A stretch of 8,560 nt of DNA from Acidimicrobiia bacterium (GTDB lineage: Bacteria > Actinomycetota > Acidimicrobiia > Spongiisociales > ZC4RG35), in NCBI GenBank assembly GCA_030623125.1, contig JAUXMQ010000031.1, forward strand, positions 1-8,560, given 5' to 3'. Shown here in pieces: positions 1-6,433 of the stretch (the first letter of the stretch is position 1; the number at the start of each line of letters is the position of its first letter). Position numbers and translations under genes: made by a program. Under the pieces are notes generated by a model. The model did no database searches. It saw only the letters and a list, made by a program, of their open reading frames with translations, and was not told where the DNA came from.

Positions 1-27
1 ATGCGACCGTACTTCCGTTGGAGAGCA
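1..27 (-). other. Sequence downstream of mIHF; possible 5' region of a following gene
   Basis: Only 27 bases remain after the mIHF stop on the minus strand. A GGAAG stretch (forward positions 12-16) lies nine bases before an AT at the very edge. That would be a normal spacing if the next base outside the window is G. A GTG overlapping the mIHF stop (28-26) is another possible start. In relatives the next gene is gmk (guanylate kinase). Nothing here can confirm it. Confidence 0.2.
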
Positions 28-342
28 CTAGGAGAACTCTGCGAGCAACGCCGCTTTCTGTCTGTCTCCCAGACCTCGGATTCGCCGATTCTCAGCGATC
101 CCGATCGATTCCATGAGACGCTTGGCCTTTATCTTCCCCGTGCCTGGCATCGCCGCGATGAGGGACGCCACTTTCAACCCGGCCAAAAGCTCCTCGGCCT
201 CGGCCTTGTCGAATAGCTCGGAGAGTGTCATGGAACCCGTCTTGAGAAGCTCCTTGACCTCGGCTCGAACCCGTCGTGCTTCGGCGGCCTTCTCAAGGGC
301 CTTCATTCGCTGCTCTTGGGTCAGCTGTGGTGGCTGTGCCAT
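28..342 (-). CDS. mihF: Actinobacterial integration host factor (mIHF/sIHF family)
   Basis: This small basic nucleoid-associated protein binds and bends DNA without strict sequence specificity. Known relatives (Mycobacterium mIHF, Streptomyces sIHF) influence DNA topology, phage L5 integration and gene expression; they are unrelated in fold to the E. coli IHF alpha/beta pair. The protein has 104 residues, matching the roughly 105-residue mature family length. A charged N-terminal helix (about 8-34) precedes a compact domain. MPGTGKIKAKRLMESIGI (65-82) is the helix-two-turn-helix-like DNA-binding region, and ENRRIRGLGDRQKAALLAEF (84-103) is the conserved C-terminus with RRIRGLG. The ATG at 342 fits the family start and follows GAGGAG; the frame's extension to 408 lies in the intergenic gap and is not homologous. 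It follows pyrF by 88 bases, the same order as in Mycobacterium and Streptomyces, where gmk comes next. Direct regulation is not visible. Family assignment is strong, and it marks the source as Actinomycetota. Confidence 0.93.
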   Translation of the reverse strand: MAQPPQLTQEQRMKALEKAAEARRVRAEVKELLKTGSMTLSELFDKAEAEELLAGLKVASLIAAMPGTGKIKAKRLMESIGIAENRRIRGLGDRQKAALLAEFS

Positions 343-352
343 GCTTGTGTGA

Positions 353-358
353 CTCCTC
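353..358 (-). promoter_or_regulatory. Shine-Dalgarno site of the mIHF gene
   Basis: GAGGAG on the minus strand lies ten bases before the ATG at 342. It is the only good ribosome-binding site near the frame and supports that start over an upstream in-frame codon at 408. The gap between pyrF and this gene (343-430, 88 nt) otherwise shows only the small hairpin, and I see no convincing -35/-10 pair. The gene may be read through from the pyr operon or have a promoter that is not obvious by eye. Confidence 0.7.
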
Positions 359-413
359 GCTCTTGTCCGGGCTGCGCCAGACATCACCAGCGACCATAGC
401 CAGAGCAATCAGC

Positions 414-430
414 CGGGGACGGCTACCCCG
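414..430 (-). other. Small hairpin at the pyrF 3' end
   Basis: A perfect five-base-pair inverted repeat, CGGGG/CCCCG with a seven-base loop, directly follows the pyrF stop codon. No T-tract follows it on the minus strand, so it does not look like an intrinsic terminator. An alternative four-pair stem (AGCC 411-414 with GGCT 421-424) would compete with it. It could protect the pyr mRNA 3' end or be chance in GC-rich DNA. Function is unknown. Confidence 0.3.
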
Positions 431-1138
431 CTAGAAGAGCTCTGCGGCACGTAATGAATCCACGATGGACGCCGCCGACGCAACCGGGTCCGATGCCCCG
501 GTGATGGCTCTTCCCACAACGATGAAGTCGGCTCCGGCACGGAGCGCCTCGACCGGGGTGGCTGTGCGCTTCTGGTCGCCCTGGTCTGACCCGGCTGGCC
601 GGATGCCCGGAGTTACCGCAAGAAACCCCGGGAACAGCACCTTCAAAGCGCCCACCTCCAGGGGTGAGCAGATAACACCTTCAGCTCCGGCATTCCTGAC
701 GAGTCGAGCAAGCTCGACAGAGTGGTTCTGGACGGAGTCAGACACGCCCAAAGCCGCGAGATCGTTCTGGTCGAGCGAAGTGAGGACGGTGACACCAAGG
801 ACGCCCGCTTTCCCGTCTTCCGACCCGGCGATGAGCCCCGACGCAACCGCCTCGATCATCTGGCTGCCGCCTGATGCATGAGCGGTGACCCACCGAGCAC
901 CATGAGCCGCTAACTGCCGGGCAGCTCGCTCGGCGGTGTTCGGGATGTCGAGAAGCTTGGCATCGGCAAACACCGGCAGCCCGATCTTGGCTATTCGGGA
1001 AACAGACTCGGGCCCTTCACCCATGAGGAGCTCCAAACCCACTTTGTATCCCCCGACATGGCCCTTGAGGGACCGGGCCATGCTTTCGGCCTGAGTCAGA
1101 CTGGGAACATCGAGAGCCACCAGAATCGGATTCACCAC
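431..1138 (-). CDS. pyrF: Orotidine 5'-phosphate decarboxylase (short, subfamily 1 type)
   Basis: OMP decarboxylase converts orotidine 5'-phosphate to UMP, the last step of the pathway. The protein is about 235 residues and forms one TIM barrel. Family residues are D10 in VALDV, K32 in YKVGLEL, the catalytic D59-x-K61-x-x-D64 array in FADAKLLDIPNTA, VTPGIRP (175-181), GDQKR (187-191) and the phosphate-binding GR at 209-210 in VVGRAIT. This is the compact E. coli/Bacillus-like subfamily, not the approximately 270-residue subfamily 2 form of Mycobacterium and Streptomyces. The start is ambiguous: two tandem GTG codons at 1138 and 1135 overlap the pyrD stop by seven or four bases. The second forms the common GTGA overlap and gives a product beginning MNPILVALD. 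No strong Shine-Dalgarno is seen, so translation probably depends on coupling to pyrD. The stop abuts a small hairpin. Confidence 0.96.
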   Translation of the reverse strand: MVNPILVALDVPSLTQAESMARSLKGHVGGYKVGLELLMGEGPESVSRIAKIGLPVFADAKLLDIPNTAERAARQLAAHGARWVTAHASGGSQMIEAVASGLIAGSEDGKAGVLGVTVLTSLDQNDLAALGVSDSVQNHSVELARLVRNAGAEGVICSPLEVGALKVLFPGFLAVTPGIRPAGSDQGDQKRTATPVEALRAGADFIVVGRAITGASDPVASAASIVDSLRAAELF

Positions 1139-2049
1139 GTCTCGACCGTCCCCACCAGGTCGACCACACTTTCGGCTCCGAGTCTTGCCATGAGCTCCAC
1201 CAACTCCTTCGTTATCCGGATCCCCGCCTTTGGCTCAGCGAGATGGACGGTCCCGAGCTCGACCGCCGATGCTCCGGCGATGAGATATTCCACAACGTCT
1301 GCGCCCGTTGAGATTCCTCCGCAGCCGACGATCCCCAGGTCCGGAAATTCCCTGGCAACCTCGTATACGCAGCGAAGCGAGAGCGGTTTCAGCCCTGGAC
1401 CGCTGTATCCACCAACCCCGCCCGAGAGCAAAGGCCTTCGATCTGAGACCGACAGCCCAAACCCGAATGCGGTGTTCGTGAGGACGACAAAGGCAGCACC
1501 AGCATCACGACATGCTCCGGCCACACCGACGATGTCGGGTGTGTTGGGTGACAGCTTGGCGCCGACCGGGACGTCGACGGCTTCGCTCACAGCCGTGATC
1601 ACGTCACGGCTCCGGTCTGCTGTGAAGGAGAACATCTCCCCATCCTCCAGATTCGGACAGGAGAGGTTGACTTCGACAGCGGTGACCCCGGCCGAAACCA
1701 GACCCTCTGCCACGAGGGCGAAGCCGTCGGCGACACCTGCGACAGCGGATCCCCAAACCGGGACCCGAAGTTTGGGGATGCGCGGCTCCATGGCGTCAAC
1801 CCAGTTGGTGATACCCGGGTTCTGTATCCCGACGGCGTTCAGCATTCCTGTGGTGGTCGGAGCCAGTCGGGGAGCCGGCCGTCCTTGCCACGCCTCCGGA
1901 GCGACCGATTTGGCCACCGCGGCCCCATAGGGTCGAACGTCCGCCACTTCGGCCCACTCCCAAACAGATCCGACGGTTCCAGACGCGGCTATCAGAGGGG
2001 ATCTGAGGGCTAACCCTCCGACGGAGGTGGCTAACGACCTCGATGCCAT
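1132..2049 (-). CDS. pyrD: Dihydroorotate dehydrogenase, class 1 (1B-like catalytic subunit)
   Basis: This FMN flavoprotein oxidises dihydroorotate to orotate, the fourth step of UMP synthesis. The protein has 305 residues, typical of cytosolic class 1 enzymes, and lacks the N-terminal membrane-association extension of class 2. VNLSCPN carries the class 1 catalytic base C131 (class 2 has serine there). Other active-site features are K47, MLNAVGIQNPG (N71), AKLSPN (K165), TNT (191-193), GGYSGPGLKP and VGCGGIS (FMN phosphate region). GGYSGPGLKPLSLR and the overall layout resemble the 1B family, whose NAD-linked activity normally needs PyrK; no pyrK is adjacent. The start is the ATG inside the carB 3' end. 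It has GAGGAG nine bases upstream, and the product begins at the expected GLALRSPLIAASG strand. An in-frame start 30 codons earlier only adds sequence unlike the family. Neighbouring genes confirm the pathway. Class 1 is sure; subclass 1B is likely, and the physiological electron acceptor is unknown. Confidence 0.95.
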   Translation of the reverse strand: MASRSLATSVGGLALRSPLIAASGTVGSVWEWAEVADVRPYGAAVAKSVAPEAWQGRPAPRLAPTTTGMLNAVGIQNPGITNWVDAMEPRIPKLRVPVWGSAVAGVADGFALVAEGLVSAGVTAVEVNLSCPNLEDGEMFSFTADRSRDVITAVSEAVDVPVGAKLSPNTPDIVGVAGACRDAGAAFVVLTNTAFGFGLSVSDRRPLLSGGVGGYSGPGLKPLSLRCVYEVAREFPDLGIVGCGGISTGADVVEYLIAGASAVELGTVHLAEPKAGIRITKELVELMARLGAESVVDLVGTVETW

Positions 2050-5000
2050 TCCTGCAAGCTCCTCGGACGGTTGATGGCACCCGGGCCTGCCCGCAAACTT
2101 CGGGCCACCGCCAGCCCACCCTGAATGGTCGTGACGCATGGAACGGCATGTCGCCGGGCGGAGAGACGGATCTTTCTTCCGTCTGAACGCGCTCTCCCGC
2201 CGCGGGGCGTGTTGACGACCAACTGGACCTCACCGTTCTCGAGCCTCTCGCCTATGTCCCGAGAGCCCTCGCCGATCTTGTTCACAGCCTCGGCTTCGAT
2301 CGCATGGTGGTGGAGAAACCGCGCCGTGCCTTTGGTTGCGACCAGGTCAAAACCGAGCAGGGTGAAAGCCTGAGCAACGGCAAGACCCATCGGCTTGTCT
2401 CTATCTGCAAACGATAGAAACACCCTTCCTCGATCGGCCAGCACATGACCTGCGCCAAGCAGCGCCTTGCCGTAGGCGACACCCACATCGGAACCGATCC
2501 CCATCACTTCACCCGTCGCTCTCATCTCCGGACCGAGAATCGAATCCTCCTCAGGAAAGCGGTCCCAGGGGAGAACGGCCTCTTTCACCGCGACGAAATC
2601 GGAGCCGACCCGCGCTTCGGGGATCAGGCCTTCGGACCGAAGTTCCTCGATTGTGGAACCCATCATGACTCTGGCGGCGATACGGGCGAGCGGGATCCCC
2701 TTCGCCTTGGAGATGAAGGGCACGGTTCGACTTCCCCTCGGGTTTACCTCGAGGACGTATACGTCATCACCTTTTACCGCGAACTGGATGTTGATGAGGC
2801 CCTCGACGGCAAGTGCGGATGCCAGCTCCCCGGTGGCCCTCAGTATCTCCTTGCGCGCCTCGTCCGAAAGGGTCGGTGGCGGGGTGACACATGCTGAGTC
2901 GCCGGAGTGGATCCCGGCCTCCTCGACATGCTCCATGACTCCTCCTACCAAAAGCTCGTGCCCGTCGAATACCCCATCGACGTCCACCTCCACCGCCGAC
3001 TCGAGGAAGCGGTCGATCAGAATCGGATTGGAGACAACCTCGGGATCGCCCTCCCCGTAGATCTCTCTTACGTAGGCGCCCAGCTCTTCCGGGCTGTAGA
3101 TCACCTTCATCTTGCGCCCTCCGAGAACAAACGAGGGCCGGACCATCACCGGCAGGCCAATCTGATCCACGACGTCGTCAGCCTCGGCAGCCGATGTTGC
3201 CGAGCCGGCAGGCGGTTGTTTGAGCCCGAGATTGCGACAGATCTCGGCGAACTGCTCCCGGTCTTCGGCAAGAGCGATCGATGCGGGCGAAGTTCCCGCA
3301 ATGACCACCCCGTTGTCGGCGAGTTCCTCGGCGAGATTGAGGGGCGTCTGGCCTCCAAGCTGGACAATCACCGCCTCGGGCTTCTCGGCGTCGATGACGG
3401 CAAGCACATCCTCTGTGGTCAGAGGTTCGAAGTACAAACGATCAGATGTGTCGTAATCGGTCGAAACTGTCTCGGGATTGCAGTTGATCATGACCGTCTC
3501 ATAGCCGGCGTCTCCCAGTGCAAAACTCGCATGCACACAGCAATAGTCGAACTCGATCCCCTGTCCGATGCGGTTGGGTCCGGATCCGAGGACCAGGACA
3601 CGCGGCTTCTCGGATGGCCTGACTTCGCTCTCTTCTTCGAAGGTGCCGTACATGTATGGCGTCAGCGCCCCGAACTCAGCGGCGCAGGTGTCCACGGTCT
3701 TGAATGTGCGAACTATGCCCGCCGATTTCCTCAGCTCCCGCACATCAATCTCTTCGCGACCCCACAGATGGGCGATCTGACGATCGGAGAAGCCGTATCT
3801 CTTGGCCTCAGCCAGAATGTCGACGTCGGTGGACGTTTCGAGCTCTTCGCGGACCTCGACTATCTCACTCATCTGGTCCACGAACCAGGGATCGACCATC
3901 GACAGTTCCGATACGTCGTCGACGGTCCATCCGCGACGCAACGCCTCACCCATGGCAAAGACCCGATCCGGTGTGGGCACCCTCACCATCTCCATCAGTT
4001 CGTCATCGTCGAGAGAAACGACCCGATCCTCCGGCGGGTCAGCGTTTAGCCCGGCCCGCCCGTTCTCGAGGCTTCGCAAAGCTTTCTGAAGAGCCTCCGG
4101 GAAGGTGCGGCCTATCGCCATTGCCTCACCGACGCTCTTCATTGACGTGCCCAGCCTCTTTGGCGCCGAGGGGAACTTGGCAAAGTCGAATCTCGGGATC
4201 TTCACGACGACATAGTCGAGTGCCGGCTCGAAGGACGCGGGAGTCGCTCCCGTGATGTCGTTGGGTATCTCATCGAGCGTGTAGCCAACGGCTAGGAGGG
4301 CGGCGATCTTGGCGATGGGGAATCCGGTCGCCTTGGAGGCAAGGGCAGATGATCTGCTCACCCGAGGGTTCATCTCGATGACCAGTCGCCGGCCCGTCTT
4401 GGGATCCACCGCGAACTGCACGTTGGAGCCACCGGTTTCAACACCTATTACCTGAAGAACCTTGATCCCCTCGTCCCGCATTTCCTGGTACTCGCGATCG
4501 GACAGGGTCTGGATGGGAGCCACCGTGATCGAGTCCCCGGTGTGAACGCCCATGGGGTCGAAGTTCTCGATCCCGCAGACGATCACCGCGTTACCGGCGC
4601 CATCGCGCATGATCTCCAGCTCGTACTCCTTCCAGCCCAGCACAGACTCCTCCACCAGGATCTCTCCGACAGGTGACACCGTCAGACCCTCCCGGGCTAC
4701 GTCGAGCAGTTGCTCCTCGGTGTCCGCGATTCCGGTGCCACTGCCCCCGAGGATGAACGACGGGCGCACCATCACCGGGTAGCCGATCTCTTTGGCGATG
4801 TTCAACGCATCAGCCATCGATCTGGCATATCCGGCGCGAGGAACCTCGAGACCAACCGCCTCCATTGTCTCTTTGAATTTTCCACGATCCTCGGCCTTGT
4901 TGATCGCTTCCAGGTCGGCGCCAATCATCTCGACCCCGTGACGCTCGAGGACCCCGCTGCGAGCCAGCTCGACCGAGACGTTTAGGGCGGTCTGTCCGCC

Positions 5001-5270
5001 AAGCGTCGGCAGCAATGCGTCCGGACGCTCCCGGGCGATCACTTCGGCTACCACCTCGGGTGTGATCGGCTCGATGTATGTGGCGTCAGCGAACTCGGGG
5101 TCGGTCATGATCGTCGCGGGATTCGAATTGACGAGGATGACGCGATAGCCCTCGGCCCTCAGAACCTTGGCCGCCTGTGTGCCCGAGTAATCGAACTCAC
5201 ACCCCTGGCCGATCACAATCGGTCCCGAGCCGATCACGAGGATCGATCTGATGTCCTTTCGGGCAGACAT
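2031..5270 (-). CDS. carB: Carbamoyl-phosphate synthase large subunit
   Basis: This ATP-consuming subunit makes carbamoyl phosphate from bicarbonate, CarA-derived ammonia and two ATP. The 1079 residues match the usual length (E. coli about 1073). Two homologous ATP-grasp halves are visible. The carboxyphosphate half (about 1-400) has GSGPIVIGQGCEFDYSG, RPSFILGGSGTG and IEMNPRVSRSSAL. The carbamate-kinase half (about 556-930) has GSGPNRIGQGIEFDY, RPSFVLGGRKM and LEVNPRGSRTVPF. An oligomerisation segment lies between them, and an MGS-like allosteric domain fills about 940-1079. By motif alignment with E. coli, the ornithine-site acids appear kept (E783, D791, E897). The UMP/IMP phosphate-site residues T979, T982, K998, N1020 and T1021 are also recognisable. 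UMP inhibition is therefore plausible but inferred. The ATG at 5270 is preceded by GGAAGAGG at seven bases and shares one base with the carA stop. An in-frame TTG one codon earlier is less likely. The 3' end overlaps pyrD by 19 bases. No frameshift or lost motif is seen. Confidence 0.98.
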   Translation of the reverse strand: MSARKDIRSILVIGSGPIVIGQGCEFDYSGTQAAKVLRAEGYRVILVNSNPATIMTDPEFADATYIEPITPEVVAEVIARERPDALLPTLGGQTALNVSVELARSGVLERHGVEMIGADLEAINKAEDRGKFKETMEAVGLEVPRAGYARSMADALNIAKEIGYPVMVRPSFILGGSGTGIADTEEQLLDVAREGLTVSPVGEILVEESVLGWKEYELEIMRDGAGNAVIVCGIENFDPMGVHTGDSITVAPIQTLSDREYQEMRDEGIKVLQVIGVETGGSNVQFAVDPKTGRRLVIEMNPRVSRSSALASKATGFPIAKIAALLAVGYTLDEIPNDITGATPASFEPALDYVVVKIPRFDFAKFPSAPKRLGTSMKSVGEAMAIGRTFPEALQKALRSLENGRAGLNADPPEDRVVSLDDDELMEMVRVPTPDRVFAMGEALRRGWTVDDVSELSMVDPWFVDQMSEIVEVREELETSTDVDILAEAKRYGFSDRQIAHLWGREEIDVRELRKSAGIVRTFKTVDTCAAEFGALTPYMYGTFEEESEVRPSEKPRVLVLGSGPNRIGQGIEFDYCCVHASFALGDAGYETVMINCNPETVSTDYDTSDRLYFEPLTTEDVLAVIDAEKPEAVIVQLGGQTPLNLAEELADNGVVIAGTSPASIALAEDREQFAEICRNLGLKQPPAGSATSAAEADDVVDQIGLPVMVRPSFVLGGRKMKVIYSPEELGAYVREIYGEGDPEVVSNPILIDRFLESAVEVDVDGVFDGHELLVGGVMEHVEEAGIHSGDSACVTPPPTLSDEARKEILRATGELASALAVEGLINIQFAVKGDDVYVLEVNPRGSRTVPFISKAKGIPLARIAARVMMGSTIEELRSEGLIPEARVGSDFVAVKEAVLPWDRFPEEDSILGPEMRATGEVMGIGSDVGVAYGKALLGAGHVLADRGRVFLSFADRDKPMGLAVAQAFTLLGFDLVATKGTARFLHHHAIEAEAVNKIGEGSRDIGERLENGEVQLVVNTPRGGRARSDGRKIRLSARRHAVPCVTTIQGGLAVARSLRAGPGAINRPRSLQEWHRGR
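2059..2064 (-). promoter_or_regulatory. Shine-Dalgarno site deciding the pyrD start
   Basis: GAGGAG on the minus strand, inside the last codons of carB, sits nine bases before the pyrD ATG at 2049. It favours this start over the earlier in-frame codon at 2139, which would enlarge the carB overlap to about 109 bases and add 30 residues unlike the family. Confidence 0.75.
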
Positions 5271-6433
5271 CAATGTGCCTCTTCCATCAACCGGACGAAG
5301 TCGTCGAACAACCCTCGGGCGTCTCCGGGGCCGGGGGCGGCCTCAGGGTGGTATTGGACGGAGAATGCCGGGATCTCCTCGAGAACCATTCCCTCCAGAG
5401 TCCCATCATTCAGATTCTGGCGTGATGGACGAAGACGCCCGAATGGTGTCTCCACCGTCTCCGGCAGAAGACGTCGTTCGATGAGTCCTTCCCTCTCAAT
5501 CGGGTCATCGTCGGTCATCGACCACAGATCGACGGCAAAGCCGTGATTCTGGGCCGTGATCTCGACACGGTTGTCATCGAGACGTCGCACCGGATGATTT
5601 CCGCCGTGATGGCCAAAAGGGAGTTTGAACGTTGAAGCGCCGACGGCAAGCCCGAGGACCTGATGACCAAGACAGATGCCGAACAGAGGCCTTTTGCCAA
5701 CCAGTCCTCGCAGGCATTCGGTCGTCACTGTCAGGGGTTCCGGATCGCCCGGTCCGTTGGAAACGAAGACCCCGTCTGGGGACATGGCGAGAATCGTCTC
5801 AGCCTTCGTTGTCGCAGGAACGACCTCAACCTCGAATCCGCGGCTGGTCAGGTTGCGAAGGATGTCCTTCTTCAGTCCGAGGTCAATGGCAACCACGAGG
5901 CCTTTCCTGTCCACTTCGGCGTCAAGCCGGTATGGCTCATGTGTGGTGACCTGCAAAGCCAGATCCTGGCCTCGCATAGTTGGAGCATCTGCCGCCATGT
6001 CGATCAAGTCAGCTTCGGAGACGTCGGAGCCCATGGCGATCGGCATGGCGCCTCGATCTCGTATGTGTCGGGTCAGCCGGCGGGTGTCGACATCACTTAC
6101 GGCAACGACGTCATGATGCTGCAGGTAGTCGGCGAGACTGCCCTCCGATCTCCAGCTCGAGTCTCTTCGGGACAGAGATCGCATGACGAATCCGGAGACG
6201 GCCGGCCCCGAAGACTGGGCATCGAATTCGACGACTCCGTAGTTGCCGATATGAGGGGAGGTCATCACGACAACCTGGCCCGCATATGAAGGGTCGGTCA
6301 ATATTTCCTGGTAGCCCGTCATCGATGTGTTGAAAACAGCCTCCCCGGTGACGACACCGGCTACGCCGACCGAGTTCCCTCGAAACACCTCACCGTCTGC
6401 TGTGGCCAGCAATGCCGGCACTCTTCCTCTCAT
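5270..6433 (-). CDS. carA: Carbamoyl-phosphate synthase small (glutaminase) subunit
   Basis: The glutaminase subunit hydrolyses glutamine and channels ammonia to CarB for carbamoyl phosphate synthesis, feeding both pyrimidine and arginine pathways. The protein has 387 residues, close to the family norm of about 360-390. An N-terminal CarA-specific domain (about 1-140, including TGEAVFNTSMTGYQEILTDPSY) is followed by a class I glutamine amidotransferase domain (about 177-385). The catalytic triad is complete: C254 in FGICLGHQ, and H362 and E364 in QYHPEA. SNGPGDP (225-231) and NHGFAV (296-301) are also present. Between NHGFAV and LNDGTLEG lies a charged segment longer than in E. coli. I chose the ATG overlapping the pyrC stop (ATGA): GGAG lies four bases upstream and the product begins where homologues do. 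The frame stays open about 120 bases further upstream, but that part is inside pyrC. The stop abuts carB as TGATG. Identification is secure. Confidence 0.97.
   Translation of the reverse strand: MRGRVPALLATADGEVFRGNSVGVAGVVTGEAVFNTSMTGYQEILTDPSYAGQVVVMTSPHIGNYGVVEFDAQSSGPAVSGFVMRSLSRRDSSWRSEGSLADYLQHHDVVAVSDVDTRRLTRHIRDRGAMPIAMGSDVSEADLIDMAADAPTMRGQDLALQVTTHEPYRLDAEVDRKGLVVAIDLGLKKDILRNLTSRGFEVEVVPATTKAETILAMSPDGVFVSNGPGDPEPLTVTTECLRGLVGKRPLFGICLGHQVLGLAVGASTFKLPFGHHGGNHPVRRLDDNRVEITAQNHGFAVDLWSMTDDDPIEREGLIERRLLPETVETPFGRLRPSRQNLNDGTLEGMVLEEIPAFSVQYHPEAAPGPGDARGLFDDFVRLMEEAH

Noticed and set aside
343..430. Promoter for mIHF in the pyrF-mIHF gap
   Set aside because: A TTGCTC (403-408) and a TATGGT (393-398) exist on the minus strand, but they are far too close together to act as a -35/-10 pair, and neither has a good partner.
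1058..1930. A 290-codon plus-strand open frame opposite pyrD and pyrF
   Set aside because: It is rich in Ser, Thr, Pro and Ala, as expected from the complement of GC-rich coding sequence, with no family motif and no supporting context.
2050..2139. Upstream start for pyrD adding 30 residues
   Set aside because: The extra residues come from carB coding sequence in another frame and do not resemble the PyrD N-terminus; the ATG at 2049 has a good GAGGAG.
2907..4049. A 380-codon plus-strand open frame opposite carB
   Set aside because: It lies wholly antisense to the secure carB gene, reads as low-complexity, histidine- and arginine-rich sequence unlike a known family, and such antisense frames are common in GC-rich coding DNA.
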